Source: Parvimonas sp035282405
Lineage (GTDB): Bacteria; Bacillota; Clostridia; Tissierellales; Peptoniphilaceae
NCBI RefSeq assembly: GCF_035282405.1
Contig: NZ_JAYKBP010000003.1
Coordinates: forward strand, 102,061 to 166,060
DNA: 64,000 nucleotides
Direction: 5' to 3'
Within the stretch, counting starts at the first letter, position 1. Each line of letters begins with the position of its first letter. Below the pieces are notes generated by a model, which saw only the letters and a list, made by a program, of their open reading frames with translations, was not told the origin of the DNA and ran no database searches. Shown here piece by piece: positions 36,142-44,969 of this stretch. The position numbers and the translations under genes were made by a program.

Positions 36142-36777
36142 ATGAAAAAAGAAGATATTTATGTTGTAGGGATTGCAGGAGGCTCTGCCTCTGGCAAGAC
36201 CACTATTGTTGAAAAGTTGAAAGAACAATTTAAAGACGAAATAGTTATGATTAGCCATGATTTTTATTATTGGGCAAATGATGACAAGACTTTAGAAGAA
36301 AGGGCAAAGTTAAACTATGACCATCCGAAGTCTTTTGAAACTTCTAAACTTATTGAGGATATAAAGATTTTAAAATCTGGTAAAGCTGTAGATTTACCGA
36401 TTTATGATTATACAATGCATACTAGAAGCAAAGAAACTTTAAGAGTATATCCAAAGCCTGTAATAATAATTGAAGGTATTTTAATTTTGGAAGATCCAAA
36501 ACTTAGAGAGCTTATGGACTTAAAGGTTTATGTAGATGCCGATGCCGATGAAAGACTTATTAGAAGAATTTTAAGAGATACAAAAAAGAGAGGAAGAAGT
36601 CTTGAAAGTATTTTAACTCAATATCAAAATACGGTTAAACCAATGCATGAAGAATTTATTGAGCCGAGCAAAAAACATGCTGATATAATTATTCCTCGTG
36701 GGGGAGAAAATACTCCAGCAATACAGATGTTGGTTCAACATTTAAAGACTTTTTTGGATAAAAATGAAAAAAAATAG
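36142..36777 (+). CDS. udk: Uridine kinase
   Basis: The ATG at 36142 has AGGAG seven bases upstream; a TTG at 36139 is less likely. The 211-aa protein has the P-loop GGSASGKTT near the N-terminus, SHDFYYW and YDHPKSFE (substrate binding), and RRILRDTKKRGRS (lid) typical of Udk. It phosphorylates uridine and cytidine with ATP or GTP for pyrimidine salvage. The gene follows tyrS by nine bases, so it may share its T-box control. Confidence 0.94.
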   Translation: MKKEDIYVVGIAGGSASGKTTIVEKLKEQFKDEIVMISHDFYYWANDDKTLEERAKLNYDHPKSFETSKLIEDIKILKSGKAVDLPIYDYTMHTRSKETLRVYPKPVIIIEGILILEDPKLRELMDLKVYVDADADERLIRRILRDTKKRGRSLESILTQYQNTVKPMHEEFIEPSKKHADIIIPRGGENTPAIQMLVQHLKTFLDKNEKK

Positions 36778-37228
36778 TAAGACAAATGTATGTAGAATTT
36801 TAGATAGTAAAAAAATAAAATATGAATTTGTAGTTAGAGAAGAAGACAAAGAATTTGAAGAAATTGGAATTGACAGAAATATTTGTTTTAAAACACTTGT
36901 TCTAGAAGGAAGCGATAAAAATCATTATGTCTGTGTTATTCCGATTGATGCTCATTTGGATTTAAAAAAGGCAAGTAAATTTTTAAAACTAAAGAGTATT
37001 AGAATGATTTTACAAAAAGACTTAGAGCCTTTAACGGGTTATGTTCATGGTGGATGTAGTCCTGTTGGCATGAAGACAAAATTTAAAACTGTTTTTGATG
37101 AAACTGCAAAGAATATGGAAAAATTTCTTGTAAGTGCAGGTAAGGTTAGAAATTCAATTATAGTAAATCCTGTTGAATTTGCAAACTTTTGTGATGTGGA
37201 TTTTACTGATTTGGTGGCAGAACAATGA
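36764..37228 (+). CDS. YbaK/EbsC-family Cys-tRNA(Pro)/aminoacyl-tRNA deacylase
   Basis: The 154-aa protein has the YbaK domain: FKTLVLEGSDKNHYVCVIP as a central strand pair, LKKASKFLKLKSIRM, and GGCSPVGMKTKF with the conserved G-x-x-x-P-x-G loop that holds the mischarged aminoacyl end. The Lys in FKTLV is the family's key lysine. It hydrolyses mischarged Cys-tRNA(Pro). It overlaps udk by 14 bases and the next gene by four (ATGA), so it is in the same operon. Confidence 0.9.
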   Translation: MKKNSKTNVCRILDSKKIKYEFVVREEDKEFEEIGIDRNICFKTLVLEGSDKNHYVCVIPIDAHLDLKKASKFLKLKSIRMILQKDLEPLTGYVHGGCSPVGMKTKFKTVFDETAKNMEKFLVSAGKVRNSIIVNPVEFANFCDVDFTDLVAEQ

Positions 37229-37824
37229 TAAATTGTATTATACTTGCAGGTGGAAATTCCACAAGAATGACTTTTCCTAAAGAATATATAGATATAGAAG
37301 AAAAATATTTAATTCACAATTCAATAGAAGTCCTGAAAAATATTTTTGATGATATAGTTGTCATTTCAAATAATAAAGAGCATTACAAAGATTTAAAAGT
37401 TAGAGTTGTTAGGGATATTTTTTACAAGAAAGGTCCAATGGCTGGACTTCATAGTGGACTTTGTTATTCTAATAGTGAATTTTCTTTTTTGACAGCATGT
37501 GATATGCCTAATATGGATGAAAAATTCATTAAATTTTTGATTTCAAAATTGGATGTAAATTTTGACGGATTAGTTTGTCTTTCGGAAGAAGGAAAAATAT
37601 TACCAATGAATGGAATTTACAAAAATTCTTTAAAAGAAAATTTAAGAGAAGAATTGATAAAAGATAATAGAAAATTTGTAAGATTTATTGAAGATAGTAA
37701 TTTTAAATTTTTAAAATATGAAAATTGGAAAATTTTTGATAAGAAAAATATATTTGAAAACTTAAATACTATAAAGGAATTGGAAGAATTTAAAAAGAAA
37801 TTATTGGTCATAAAAAAAGATTAA
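37225..37824 (+). CDS. MobA-like nucleotidyltransferase
   Basis: The 199-aa protein has the MobA/NTP-transferase motifs: IILAGGNSTRM at the N-terminus (GTP loop), a shifted Lys in KEYI, GPMAGLHSGL and TACDMPNMD (metal site). MobA joins GMP to molybdopterin. No other molybdenum-cofactor gene is in the window, so another NTP-transferase role is possible. The start codon overlaps the previous stop. A terminator overlaps its stop codon. Confidence 0.82.
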   Translation: MINCIILAGGNSTRMTFPKEYIDIEEKYLIHNSIEVLKNIFDDIVVISNNKEHYKDLKVRVVRDIFYKKGPMAGLHSGLCYSNSEFSFLTACDMPNMDEKFIKFLISKLDVNFDGLVCLSEEGKILPMNGIYKNSLKENLREELIKDNRKFVRFIEDSNFKFLKYENWKIFDKKNIFENLNTIKELEEFKKKLLVIKKD

Positions 37825-37848
37825 TGACGGTTTATGCCGTCATTTTTT
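37823..37848 (+). terminator. Intrinsic terminator of the tyrS-udk operon
   Basis: A perfect 8-bp stem (AATGACGG, 37823-37830, with 37837-37844), 6-base loop and T run; the left arm includes the last two bases of the stop codon. Confidence 0.88.
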
Positions 37849-37903
37849 GATTTAATGAAAATATATTATTAAAATTAATACATTTTTAATACAATTTGTT
37901 AAA

Positions 37904-37932
37904 TTGACAAAATACTAAAAAAGTTGTAAAAT
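37904..37932 (+). promoter_or_regulatory. Sigma-A promoter for rny
   Basis: TTGACA (37904-37909), a 17-base spacer and TAAAAT (37927-37932), about 90 bases before the start codon. Confidence 0.83.
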
Positions 37933-38020
37933 ATTAATTGTGAGAAATCACTTTTAATTTTAAGGAATAATAATTTGATAATTGTAACTTGAAAATTTAA
38001 TAAAAGGAGGTGTGAAACTA

Positions 38021-39556
38021 ATGCCAATGGAATTTTTATTAATGCCTGTTTTTTTAATCGTAGGAGTGGTTGTTGGATATGTTTTTAGAAGATTTACTTC
38101 TGAAAAACTTATAAATGGTGCCGAAAATCATGCTAAAAAAATTGTTGAAGATGCTATTAAAGAGGCTGAAACTAAGAAAAAAGAAAAATTAGTTGAAGCT
38201 AAAGAAGAAGCTCATAGAATTAAGCAAGAAAGCGATAAGGAAAACAGAGAGAGAAGAAATGAAATTCAAAAATTGGAACGTCGTTTGATTACTAAAGAAG
38301 AAAATTTAGATAAGAAAAATGAGAATTTAGATAAGAAAAATGAACGTTTAAATAAAGAATTAAAGGCTTTAGAAGTTAAAGAAACTGAAATTGAAAAATT
38401 AGTTGAAAAGCAAAAAGAAGAACTTGAAAGAGTTGCCAATATATCATCTGAAGAAGCTAAAGAAATTATACTTGAAGAAGTTAGACAGGAAAGTATAAAA
38501 GATGCTGCAAATATCATAAGAGAAATAGAACAGAATGCGAAAGATAATGCAGAAAAAAATGCCAGATATATTATTGGAACAGCTATTCAAAGATACGCAG
38601 CAGATCATGTTGCAGAATCTACAGTTAGTGTTGTAACTTTACCTAATGATGAAATGAAGGGTAGAATTATAGGTAGAGAAGGAAGAAATATAAGAACATT
38701 TGAAAGTTTGACAGGAGTAGATTTAATTATTGACGATACTCCGGAAGCTGTTGTTTTATCTTCTTTTGATCCGGTTAGAAGAGAGATTGCAAGACTTTCT
38801 CTTGAAAAATTGATTAACGACGGAAGAATTCATCCAACAAGAATTGAAGAAATGATTGAAAAATCAAGACAGGAAGTTGAAAATAGTATTAGAATTGCAG
38901 GAGAAGATGCTTGTGATCAAACTAATATTCATGGATTACATCCTGAACTTGTAAAACTTTTAGGAAGATTAAAGTACAGAACTTCTTATGGACAAAATGT
39001 TTTAAAACATTCAATAGAAGTTGCACATATGGCAGGGATGATAGCTGCTGATATTGGAGCTGATGTTAAGATTGCCAAAAGAGGTGGTCTATTACATGAT
39101 ATAGGTAAGGCTATAGATCACGAAATGGAAGGAAATCACGTTGAGTTAGGCGTTCAAATGGCTAAAAAATATAAAGAAAAACGTGAAGTTATCCATTGTA
39201 TTGAAGCACATCACAATGATGTTGAACCTTCAACTGTTGAAGCACTTTTGGTTCAAGCAGGAGATGCTATTTCAGCTGCAAAACCTGGTGCAAGACGCGA
39301 ATCTGTTGAAAATTATATTAAGCGTTTGGAAAATCTGGAAGCAATTGCAAATTCATTTGACGGAATTGAAAAATCTTTTGCAATTCAAGCAGGACGTGAA
39401 ATAAGAGTATTGGTTAAACCGGAAGTTATTGACGAAGATAAAATGTTATTAACTTCAAAAGAAATTATTAAGAAAATACAAGAAGAACTTGAGTATCCTG
39501 GAACAATTAAAGTTAATTTAATTAGGGAAACAAGAATTGTTGACTACGCTAAATAG
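38021..39556 (+). CDS. rny: Ribonuclease Y
   Basis: AAAGGAGG (38003-38010) fits the ATG at 38021 better than the GTG at 38012. The 511-aa protein has an N-terminal membrane anchor (about 4-22), a long coiled coil (about 35-180), a KH domain with [15 protein letters not shown], and an HD domain with [13 protein letters not shown] as the metal site. RNase Y starts mRNA decay at the membrane in Firmicutes. It is transcribed alone, with its own promoter and terminator. Confidence 0.96.
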   Translation: MPMEFLLMPVFLIVGVVVGYVFRRFTSEKLINGAENHAKKIVEDAIKEAETKKKEKLVEAKEEAHRIKQESDKENRERRNEIQKLERRLITKEENLDKKNENLDKKNERLNKELKALEVKETEIEKLVEKQKEELERVANISSEEAKEIILEEVRQESIKDAANIIREIEQNAKDNAEKNARYIIGTAIQRYAADHVAESTVSVVTLPNDEMKGRIIGREGRNIRTFESLTGVDLIIDDTPEAVVLSSFDPVRREIARLSLEKLINDGRIHPTRIEEMIEKSRQEVENSIRIAGEDACDQTNIHGLHPELVKLLGRLKYRTSYGQNVLKHSIEVAHMAGMIAADIGADVKIAKRGGLLHDIGKAIDHEMEGNHVELGVQMAKKYKEKREVIHCIEAHHNDVEPSTVEALLVQAGDAISAAKPGARRESVENYIKRLENLEAIANSFDGIEKSFAIQAGREIRVLVKPEVIDEDKMLLTSKEIIKKIQEELEYPGTIKVNLIRETRIVDYAK

Positions 39557-39573
39557 TTTTTAAATTTGAAAAC

Positions 39574-39609
39574 AAGAATGTTTATAGAAATATAGGCATT
39601 CTTTTTTTA
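39574..39609 (+). terminator. Intrinsic terminator after rny
   Basis: A 7-bp stem AAGAATG/CATTCTT (39574-39580 with 39597-39603), extended by weaker internal pairs, and a T tract. Confidence 0.78.
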
Positions 39610-39763
39610 TGCAAAAAAATTGAAAGTTTTTACATTTATTTATGTATCTACGATACATTTAGTTATTAATTTAATATTGATATAGTTTTGCAATTGTGAT
39701 ATATTTATATTGATTTATAATCAATTTTTAGTTTTCATAAATAATATAATCAAGGAGTTAATT

Positions 39764-40258
39764 ATGATAAAAGAAAATATAAATATTGAGTATGTAAGTG
39801 AAGATAATTCACGATTTTTAAAAAATATTTTAAGAGATGATATTAGTGAAGATTTTGTAGATTCGTTAGATGTAATTTTGGAAATAACGAAATATGGAAT
39901 AGAACATAATTGTATAGGTCATACTTATGCAATTAAATATAATGAAAAATATATAGGTATTATATTGTTATGGGAAGCTATTGAATGGAGTACAGACCCT
40001 GAAATAATGAAAAAAGAGCCTTTCTATAGACTTATGGGATTTATTATCGATAAAAGATATAGAGGTCGTGGGATAGGTTCCTATATTTTAGAAAAAGTCA
40101 TTTCTAAATGTTATGAAGAATATGGAATAAGACCTATTGCATTAGGGGTTCATAAAGATAATTACAGAGCTGAAAAGTTTTATGTTAATAGAAGTTTTAT
40201 AAAAACTGATTTTATGGAAGGAAATGATTACTATTATTTTAGATTTCCTAAATTTTAA
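39764..40258 (+). CDS. GNAT-family N-acetyltransferase
   Basis: The ATG at 39764 follows AAGGAG; an in-frame start at 39710 lacks a ribosome site. The 164-aa protein has the GNAT core, with FIIDKRYRGRGIGSYILEKVI containing RGRGIG as the acetyl-CoA loop, and GVHKDNYRAEKFYVNRSF at the end of the fold. EWSTDPE and RPIALG segments resemble aminoglycoside-type or ribosomal-protein acetyltransferases, but the substrate is unknown. The next gene follows after 10 bases. Confidence 0.86.
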   Translation: MIKENINIEYVSEDNSRFLKNILRDDISEDFVDSLDVILEITKYGIEHNCIGHTYAIKYNEKYIGIILLWEAIEWSTDPEIMKKEPFYRLMGFIIDKRYRGRGIGSYILEKVISKCYEEYGIRPIALGVHKDNYRAEKFYVNRSFIKTDFMEGNDYYYFRFPKF

Positions 40259-40268
40259 GGAGTAAATT

Positions 40269-40757
40269 ATGAAAAGAGAAAAGTTATCAGTTTTAGGAAT
40301 TGGACCAATATATGTGGGTATTATACTGATTGTAACAAGTATTTTAATATTTTTACAAAATAAGGGTTATTTTAAAAATGGAGAAATTTCTTTTTTAAAA
40401 ACTCCTTTTATAATTATAGGTATTTTATGTATAATTATAGGTATTGGACTGTGGGTTTCTGCAGTTATTAATTCAAGAATTTCTACGAATATAAAGGAAC
40501 TAAAATTGGTAACTACGGGAGTTTTTTCGGTTGTAAGAAATCCGATTTATTCAGCTTTTATGTTTCTTTGTTGGGGAATTTGTTTTCTTTTCAATAATTT
40601 ATATTTTTTAATTACAATTCCACTTTATTGGATTCTTTTAACTTTTTTAGTGAAAAAGACAGAAGAAAGATGGCTTAAAGATATTTTTGGAGAGGAGTAT
40701 CTTGAATATTGTAAAAGGACAAATAGATGTATCCCATGGTTTTCTAGGAAATCTTAA
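40269..40757 (+). CDS. ICMT/PEMT-like membrane methyltransferase
   Basis: The 162-aa protein has four hydrophobic segments and the isoprenylcysteine-carboxylmethyltransferase-like signature VRNPIYSAFMFLCWG (about 90-104), then EERWLKDIFGEEYLEYCKR near the C-terminus, where the Glu and Arg bind SAM. Bacterial members methylate lipids or small molecules, rarely identified. TAAGGAG precedes the ATG. It sits between a GNAT gene and a soluble methyltransferase gene. Confidence 0.86.
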   Translation: MKREKLSVLGIGPIYVGIILIVTSILIFLQNKGYFKNGEISFLKTPFIIIGILCIIIGIGLWVSAVINSRISTNIKELKLVTTGVFSVVRNPIYSAFMFLCWGICFLFNNLYFLITIPLYWILLTFLVKKTEERWLKDIFGEEYLEYCKRTNRCIPWFSRKS

Positions 40758-40787
40758 TTAACTTATCATATAAATTTAGGGGGTAGT

Positions 40788-41396
40788 ATGAGTAATTATT
40801 TTGATGAGGTTGCTAAAGTTTGGAATACGAAAGAGAGAAAAAATAGAACTTTTACCATATACGAAAAAATGTTTAAGTATTTGGGAGAAAATCTAAAAGA
40901 GAAAAAAGCTCTTGAAATTGGTTCAGGAGATGGACTTCTTGCAACTTTGCTTTCAAAGGATTTAAAACATATTGATTGTATAGATTCATCTCTAAGGATG
41001 AGAGAAGAGTCTTTGAAGAGAATAAATGAGATGAAAATAGAAAATATCAGTATAAATGATGAAAAATTTTTAGAAAATTCAAATGAAAAATACGATATAA
41101 TTTACAGTTTAACTGCTTTTCATCATATTGTAGATGTGGATGCAGAGCTTAAATTGTTAAGAGAGCATTTGAAAGAGAATGGGAAAATAATTATAATGGA
41201 TTTAGATACTGTTTCTCCTGACTTCCATAAAGATTTTCCAAATTTCGACGGGCATGATGGTTTTTCAAGAGAAGAAATGGAAAATCATTTTATTAGAGCT
41301 GGATTCATTCCGAAAAATTATGAGATTTTATGGAATGGAAGAAGCAAGGAAATTGATTTTAGAATTTTCTTAATGGAAGGAATATGTGAAAAATAA
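40788..41396 (+). CDS. Class I SAM-dependent methyltransferase
   Basis: The 202-aa protein has motif I ALEIGSGDGLLATLL (about 38-52), an acidic residue at the end of strand 2 (HIDCIDSS), and YDIIYSLTAFHHIVD as motif IV region. This is the Methyltransf_11/12 type of fold. The substrate is unknown; small-molecule or lipid targets are typical. GGGGGTAG precedes the ATG. A very strong terminator follows. Confidence 0.9.
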   Translation: MSNYFDEVAKVWNTKERKNRTFTIYEKMFKYLGENLKEKKALEIGSGDGLLATLLSKDLKHIDCIDSSLRMREESLKRINEMKIENISINDEKFLENSNEKYDIIYSLTAFHHIVDVDAELKLLREHLKENGKIIIMDLDTVSPDFHKDFPNFDGHDGFSREEMENHFIRAGFIPKNYEILWNGRSKEIDFRIFLMEGICEK

Positions 41397-41406
41397 AGTA
41401 AGCATA

Positions 41407-41440
41407 AAAAAGTCGAGTTGTATTTGCAACTCGGCTTTTT
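41407..41440 (+). terminator. Intrinsic terminator after the methyltransferase gene
   Basis: A 14-bp stem with one G-T pair (41407-41420 with 41427-41440) and 6-base loop; the T tract forms part of the right arm. Confidence 0.9.
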
Positions 41441-41572
41441 GGATTTAAAAGGAGTTGTTGTAAAATAGTTAATGTACCACTCCAAAATCTTTAATAGGTT
41501 GAAAAAATATTTCATCGTTATATATAATTTTAATAAAATTTATTTAATTTGTAAATTTTTTCATAAAAACTA

Positions 41573-41601
41573 TTGACATACAAAAAAAGTGGTAGTATAA
41601 T
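41573..41601 (+). promoter_or_regulatory. Perfect-consensus sigma-A promoter of a small-protein gene
   Basis: TTGACA (41573-41578), a 17-base spacer and TATAAT (41596-41601). Among the strongest-looking promoters in the window; it drives a 54-codon gene. Confidence 0.88.
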
Positions 41602-41662
41602 AAAGTTATAACAGATAGCTGTATATGACATATTTAGTCTATATTTTAAGGAGGTTGAATAG

Positions 41663-41827
41663 ATGGATTTAAAATATAAAGTTAAAGTGTTTTTTTTGAT
41701 TGTTAATGTGGTTGTTTTAATTTCAAGTATATTTTTGAAAGATATTAAAGTTAAAAATGCTGTCAGAACAGGTGTAGTAATAGCTTTGATTATGTTTTCA
41801 ATATTTAGTTTGCTTAAGATTATATAG
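41663..41827 (+). CDS. 54-residue two-helix membrane protein
   Basis: The ATG at 41663 follows AAGGAGG. The peptide has two hydrophobic segments: about 9-24 (VFFLIVNVVVLISSIF) and about 37-54 (TGVVIALIMFSIFSLLKII), joined by a basic loop (KDIKVKNAVR). It has no recognised family. The perfect promoter and ribosome site show that it is a real gene, probably well expressed. The layout resembles small membrane peptides or toxin-like hairpins, but no antisense partner is evident. Confidence 0.75.
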   Translation: MDLKYKVKVFFLIVNVVVLISSIFLKDIKVKNAVRTGVVIALIMFSIFSLLKII

Positions 41828-41859
41828 AAAATAAAATTTAATAAGTAAGGTAAAAAGAT

Positions 41860-42193
41860 AATAAGAACCCCACCCATCCACGATGCTATGCATCGGGCGG
41901 GTGCCCGGGAACCTTGTTGCTTCGCAATAAGAACCCTATCCGTTCACAAAGCTATGCATCGGGCGGGTACCCGGGAACCTTGTTGCTTCGCAATAAGAAC
42001 CCTATCCATTCACAAAGCTATGCATCGGGCGGGTACCCGGGAACCTTGTTGCTTCGCAATAAGAACCCTATCCGTTCACAAAGCTATGCATCGGGCGTGT
42101 GCCCGGGAACCTTGTTGCTTCGCAATAAGAACCCTATCCGTTCACAAAGCTATGCATAGGGAGGGTGCCTGGGAACCTTGTTGTTTCACAATT
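41860..42193 (+). repeat. Array of five 66-bp GC-rich direct repeats
   Basis: Units begin at about 41885, 41951, 42017, 42083 and 42149 when counted from GCTATGCATCGGG; the spacing is exactly 66 bases. The unit is about 53% G+C in a very A+T-rich chromosome and contains palindromes ATGCAT, TACCCGGG and GGTACC. The array starts with AATAAGAACCCC and ends with TTTCACAATT, the same ends as the single inverted copy at 46966-47035, so it looks like one element expanded internally. There are no unique spacers. Confidence 0.92.
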
Positions 42194-42227
42194 AAAAATC
42201 CAAGTTGAATTGACAACTTGGATTTTT
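42194..42227. terminator. Bidirectional intrinsic terminator between the repeat array and mscL
   Basis: A perfect 14-bp stem (AAAAATCCAAGTTG, 42194-42207, with 42214-42227) and 6-base loop. A and T ends make it work on both strands; on the minus strand it ends mscL. The repeat array abuts it directly. Confidence 0.88.
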
Positions 42228-42241
42228 AAATTTCATCTAAT

Positions 42242-42655
42242 TTAGTTTTTTTCTTTAATATCATTTAAGATATTCTTAATGTCTGTTAAGATTTCTTCTT
42301 GAGTTGGACCAGCTGGAGCTTCTTCAACTACTTCTTCTTTCTTTCTGCTTAACTTATTCATAGCTTTTACCATCATAAATATACAGAATGCGATAATTAA
42401 AAAATCAATAACATTTTGAATAAATGCACCATATTTAAAAGCAACTTCTGCAATTTCTTTAGACTTATCTGCCGCTTTTAAGACAATTTTTAGATCTGAA
42501 AAATTAATTCCACCTGTTAAAATTGAAATTAATGGCATTAAAACGTCATTTACTAAGGATGTAACGATTTTTCCAAATGCTCCACCTATAATTACACCGA
42601 CTGCCAAGTCCATTACATTACCTTTCATGGCAAATTCTTTAAATTCTTTTAACAT
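42242..42655 (-). CDS. mscL: Large-conductance mechanosensitive channel MscL
   Basis: The 137-aa protein has the MscL N-terminal signature [28 protein letters not shown] (seen as [20 protein letters not shown]), the pore helix TM1, a periplasmic-type loop and TM2 (about 78-98, [20 protein letters not shown]). The C-terminal part is acidic ([20 protein letters not shown]). It opens under membrane tension to release solutes in hypo-osmotic shock. AGGAGG is upstream on the minus strand. Confidence 0.96.
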   Translation of the reverse strand: MLKEFKEFAMKGNVMDLAVGVIIGGAFGKIVTSLVNDVLMPLISILTGGINFSDLKIVLKAADKSKEIAEVAFKYGAFIQNVIDFLIIAFCIFMMVKAMNKLSRKKEEVVEEAPAGPTQEEILTDIKNILNDIKEKN

Positions 42656-42773
42656 AAACTTCCTCCTATAAATAAAATATGATAAAATGTGTTATAATAA
42701 AATATAAGTACATTAAAATCATTCAGTTTGTTAGTACCCAATTTTAAGTATTTTAATCATTTAGGAGATTAAT

Positions 42774-43466
42774 ATGTTACAAAAAATTATAGTTAGTAAC
42801 TGCGCTAGTGCAAAATTTCTAGAACTGTTAGAAAATGAAAATATTAAATATATAAAAAGTTTAAATAATGAAAAATTTAATAGAAATTATAATGACCATG
42901 TTGATTTAAGTATTTTAAAAATCGATGATGATATTTATATAGAAAAATCTGTTTATAACTATTACAGAGAGTATTTGAGTGAATTTAATTTAAAAAAGAT
43001 AGATGTATCATACTTTAAAAACGGAGAAACAGTTTTAAACATAGCAAAAAATAGTAAATATTTTTTTCATAACGAAAAATTTACCACAAAAGAAATTTTT
43101 GAAAATCTTAAATTAAAAAGAAAATATATAAAAATAAATCAAGGGTATTCAAATTGTAGTATGATTTGTTTTGAAAATCATATAATAACAAGCGATGAGG
43201 GTGTATATAAGACTTTAAAAGCTCAAAATATCAATGTTGAACTCGTTACAACTGAGGGAATTGTTTTAAATGGATATAAAAAAGGATTTATTGGAGGAAC
43301 TTGTGGTTTCATTTTTGATGATATTTTATTATTTTATGGTGATGTGACAAAATATAGAGATTATGATATAATTAAACGCATAGCTGATGAAGAAAATGTG
43401 AAAATACTCTATCCTAAAGATGAAACTTTTGTTGATTTAGGTGGAATTATTTCACTCTGGAGGTAA
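42774..43466 (+). CDS. Conserved-looking hypothetical protein
   Basis: I do not recognise this 230-aa soluble protein with confidence. Its C-terminal half has CFENHIITSDEGVYKTL, then LVTTEGIVLNGYKKGFIGGTCGF and VDLGGIISLWR; the Asp, Glu, His-containing turns and a GGTCG loop recall guanidino-modifying (GME-fold) proteins, possibly the DUF6873 group. No signal peptide is present. AGGAG precedes the ATG and hisS starts two bases after its stop, so they share a transcript. Confidence 0.7.
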   Translation: MLQKIIVSNCASAKFLELLENENIKYIKSLNNEKFNRNYNDHVDLSILKIDDDIYIEKSVYNYYREYLSEFNLKKIDVSYFKNGETVLNIAKNSKYFFHNEKFTTKEIFENLKLKRKYIKINQGYSNCSMICFENHIITSDEGVYKTLKAQNINVELVTTEGIVLNGYKKGFIGGTCGFIFDDILLFYGDVTKYRDYDIIKRIADEENVKILYPKDETFVDLGGIISLWR

Positions 43467-43468
43467 TT

Positions 43469-44770
43469 ATGGGATTTATTAAACCGAGCAATGTTGTTGG
43501 TACAATGGAACTTTTACCAAATGAACAAATTTTGTTTGACAATGTTAAAAATATAATTGAAGATACTTTTAAAAAACGTGGTTTTTTACCAATAGATACG
43601 CCAATTTTTGAAAAGAATGAAATTCTTTTGGCTAAGGGTGGCGGAGAAACTACAAAACAAATTTTTAAAATCGACTCCGAAAGCAAGGACATTTCTTTAA
43701 GATTTGATCTTACTGTGCCTTTGGCAAGATATGTTGCTCAATATTTTAGCGACTTAAATTTTCCTTTTAGAAGATATCATATAGGTAAAGTTTATCGTGG
43801 AGAAAGAAATCAAAAGGGAAGATATAAGGAATTTTATCAATGCGATATTGACGTTATTGGGAATGGAAAACTTGATATCAAAAATGATGCAGAGCTTCCT
43901 TATATTATTTATGAAATTTTTTCAAAAATTATTAATGAAAAATTTGCGATTAATTTTAGTAATTTAAAAATTATTAATGGACTTTTTGAAAATCTGGGTA
44001 TAGACAATAAAGCTGATATGCTTCGAATAATCGACAAGATTGAAAAAATCGGTTTTGAAAAAGTTGTAGAAGAACTTAAAAATACAGGACTTGATGATAA
44101 TAGTTTAGAAAAAATCATTGAATTTATAAAGATTTCAGGAAGTAATGAGAAAATTATAGAAAAACTAAATTCATTAGGAATTTCTAATGAACTTTTTGAA
44201 AAGGGTGTTGAAGAACTTAAAGAAGTTTATGATTGTATGAAACTTTTTGGAATTCCAGAGGATTGTATAAAGATTAATCTGACTATTACAAGAGGTCTTG
44301 ATTATTATACCGGAACTGTTTACGAAACATTTTTAGAAAATTATAGACAACTTGGAAGTGTTTGTTCAGGTGGAAGATATGACGATTTGGCAAGTAATTA
44401 TACAAGTCAGATTTTACCGGGAGTTGGTATTTCTATCGGACTTACAAGATTATTTTATCAACTACTTGATAAAAATTTATTTAAAGAAATTAAGACTAAT
44501 AGCATTGATGCTTTAATTATTCCAATGGAAAATTGTTATGATTATGCTATAAAACTATTGAATAAATTTGAAAATAGTGGTAAAATAATACAAATATATT
44601 TTGAAGACGCAAAGATGAAGAAAAAAATATCTTATGCGGACAAATTAAATATTCCTTATATAATCATAGTCGGTGAGGACGAAAAAGAAAATAATACTTA
44701 CACTGTCAAAGATTTAAAGACTGGAGAACAATCAACTGTTGATTTTGAAGGATTGTTAAAGTTAATATAG
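43469..44770 (+). CDS. hisS: Histidyl-tRNA synthetase
   Basis: The 433-aa class II synthetase has motif 1 and GGGETTKQIF, SLRFDLTVPLARYVA (motif 1/2 region), RRYHIGKVYRGERNQKGRYKEF (motif 2; part quoted as YRGERNQKGRY), and GLDYYTGTVYE and GGRYDDL (histidine A and motif 3 regions). A C-terminal anticodon-binding domain (about 340-433) follows. GGAGG precedes the start. It charges tRNA-His; no T-box lies in front of it. Confidence 0.95.
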   Translation: MGFIKPSNVVGTMELLPNEQILFDNVKNIIEDTFKKRGFLPIDTPIFEKNEILLAKGGGETTKQIFKIDSESKDISLRFDLTVPLARYVAQYFSDLNFPFRRYHIGKVYRGERNQKGRYKEFYQCDIDVIGNGKLDIKNDAELPYIIYEIFSKIINEKFAINFSNLKIINGLFENLGIDNKADMLRIIDKIEKIGFEKVVEELKNTGLDDNSLEKIIEFIKISGSNEKIIEKLNSLGISNELFEKGVEELKEVYDCMKLFGIPEDCIKINLTITRGLDYYTGTVYETFLENYRQLGSVCSGGRYDDLASNYTSQILPGVGISIGLTRLFYQLLDKNLFKEIKTNSIDALIIPMENCYDYAIKLLNKFENSGKIIQIYFEDAKMKKKISYADKLNIPYIIIVGEDEKENNTYTVKDLKTGEQSTVDFEGLLKLI

Positions 44771-44779
44771 ACGTTGAAG

Positions 44780-44952
44780 TAACGAGTAGGACTTAAGCGC
44801 TTTAAGAGAGGATGAAACGTGGCTGGAATTTCATTTAAGAATGCTATTTACCGAAAACTATTACGGAGTCTTTTATTTAATTAAGAAGTAATTAGGGTGG
44901 AACCACGAGTCATCGTCCCTACAGTTTTGTAGGGATGAGGCTCTTTTTTTAT
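44780..44952 (+). promoter_or_regulatory. T-box leader of thrS
   Basis: The T-box AGGGTGGAACCACG (from 44894) is followed by CGTCCCTACAG-TTTT-GTAGGGATGAGG and a T run, a full terminator in competition with the antiterminator. The upstream region folds as a long stem I; TTTACCGAAAAC at about 44847-44858 contains ACC, a threonine codon, as candidate specifier. It starts about ten bases after hisS and no separate promoter is obvious, so it may regulate read-through from hisS. Confidence 0.9.
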
Positions 44953-44969
44953 AGGAGGATAATATAGAA

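Noticed and set aside
41530..41877. Minus-strand hydrophobic frame of 115 codons
   Set aside because: It is opposite the 54-aa gene and its promoter; hydrophobicity comes from A+T-rich sequence.
41860..42193. Possible CRISPR array
   Set aside because: The units are direct repeats over their full 66 bases with no unique spacers, and no cas genes are in the window.
41888..42208. Open frame of 106 codons through the 66-bp array, giving 22-aa repeats (HRAGAREPCC type)
   Set aside because: The frame is open only because 66 is divisible by three and the unit lacks a stop; there is no ribosome site or promoter, a second frame is open too, and the single copy near 47 kb encodes nothing.
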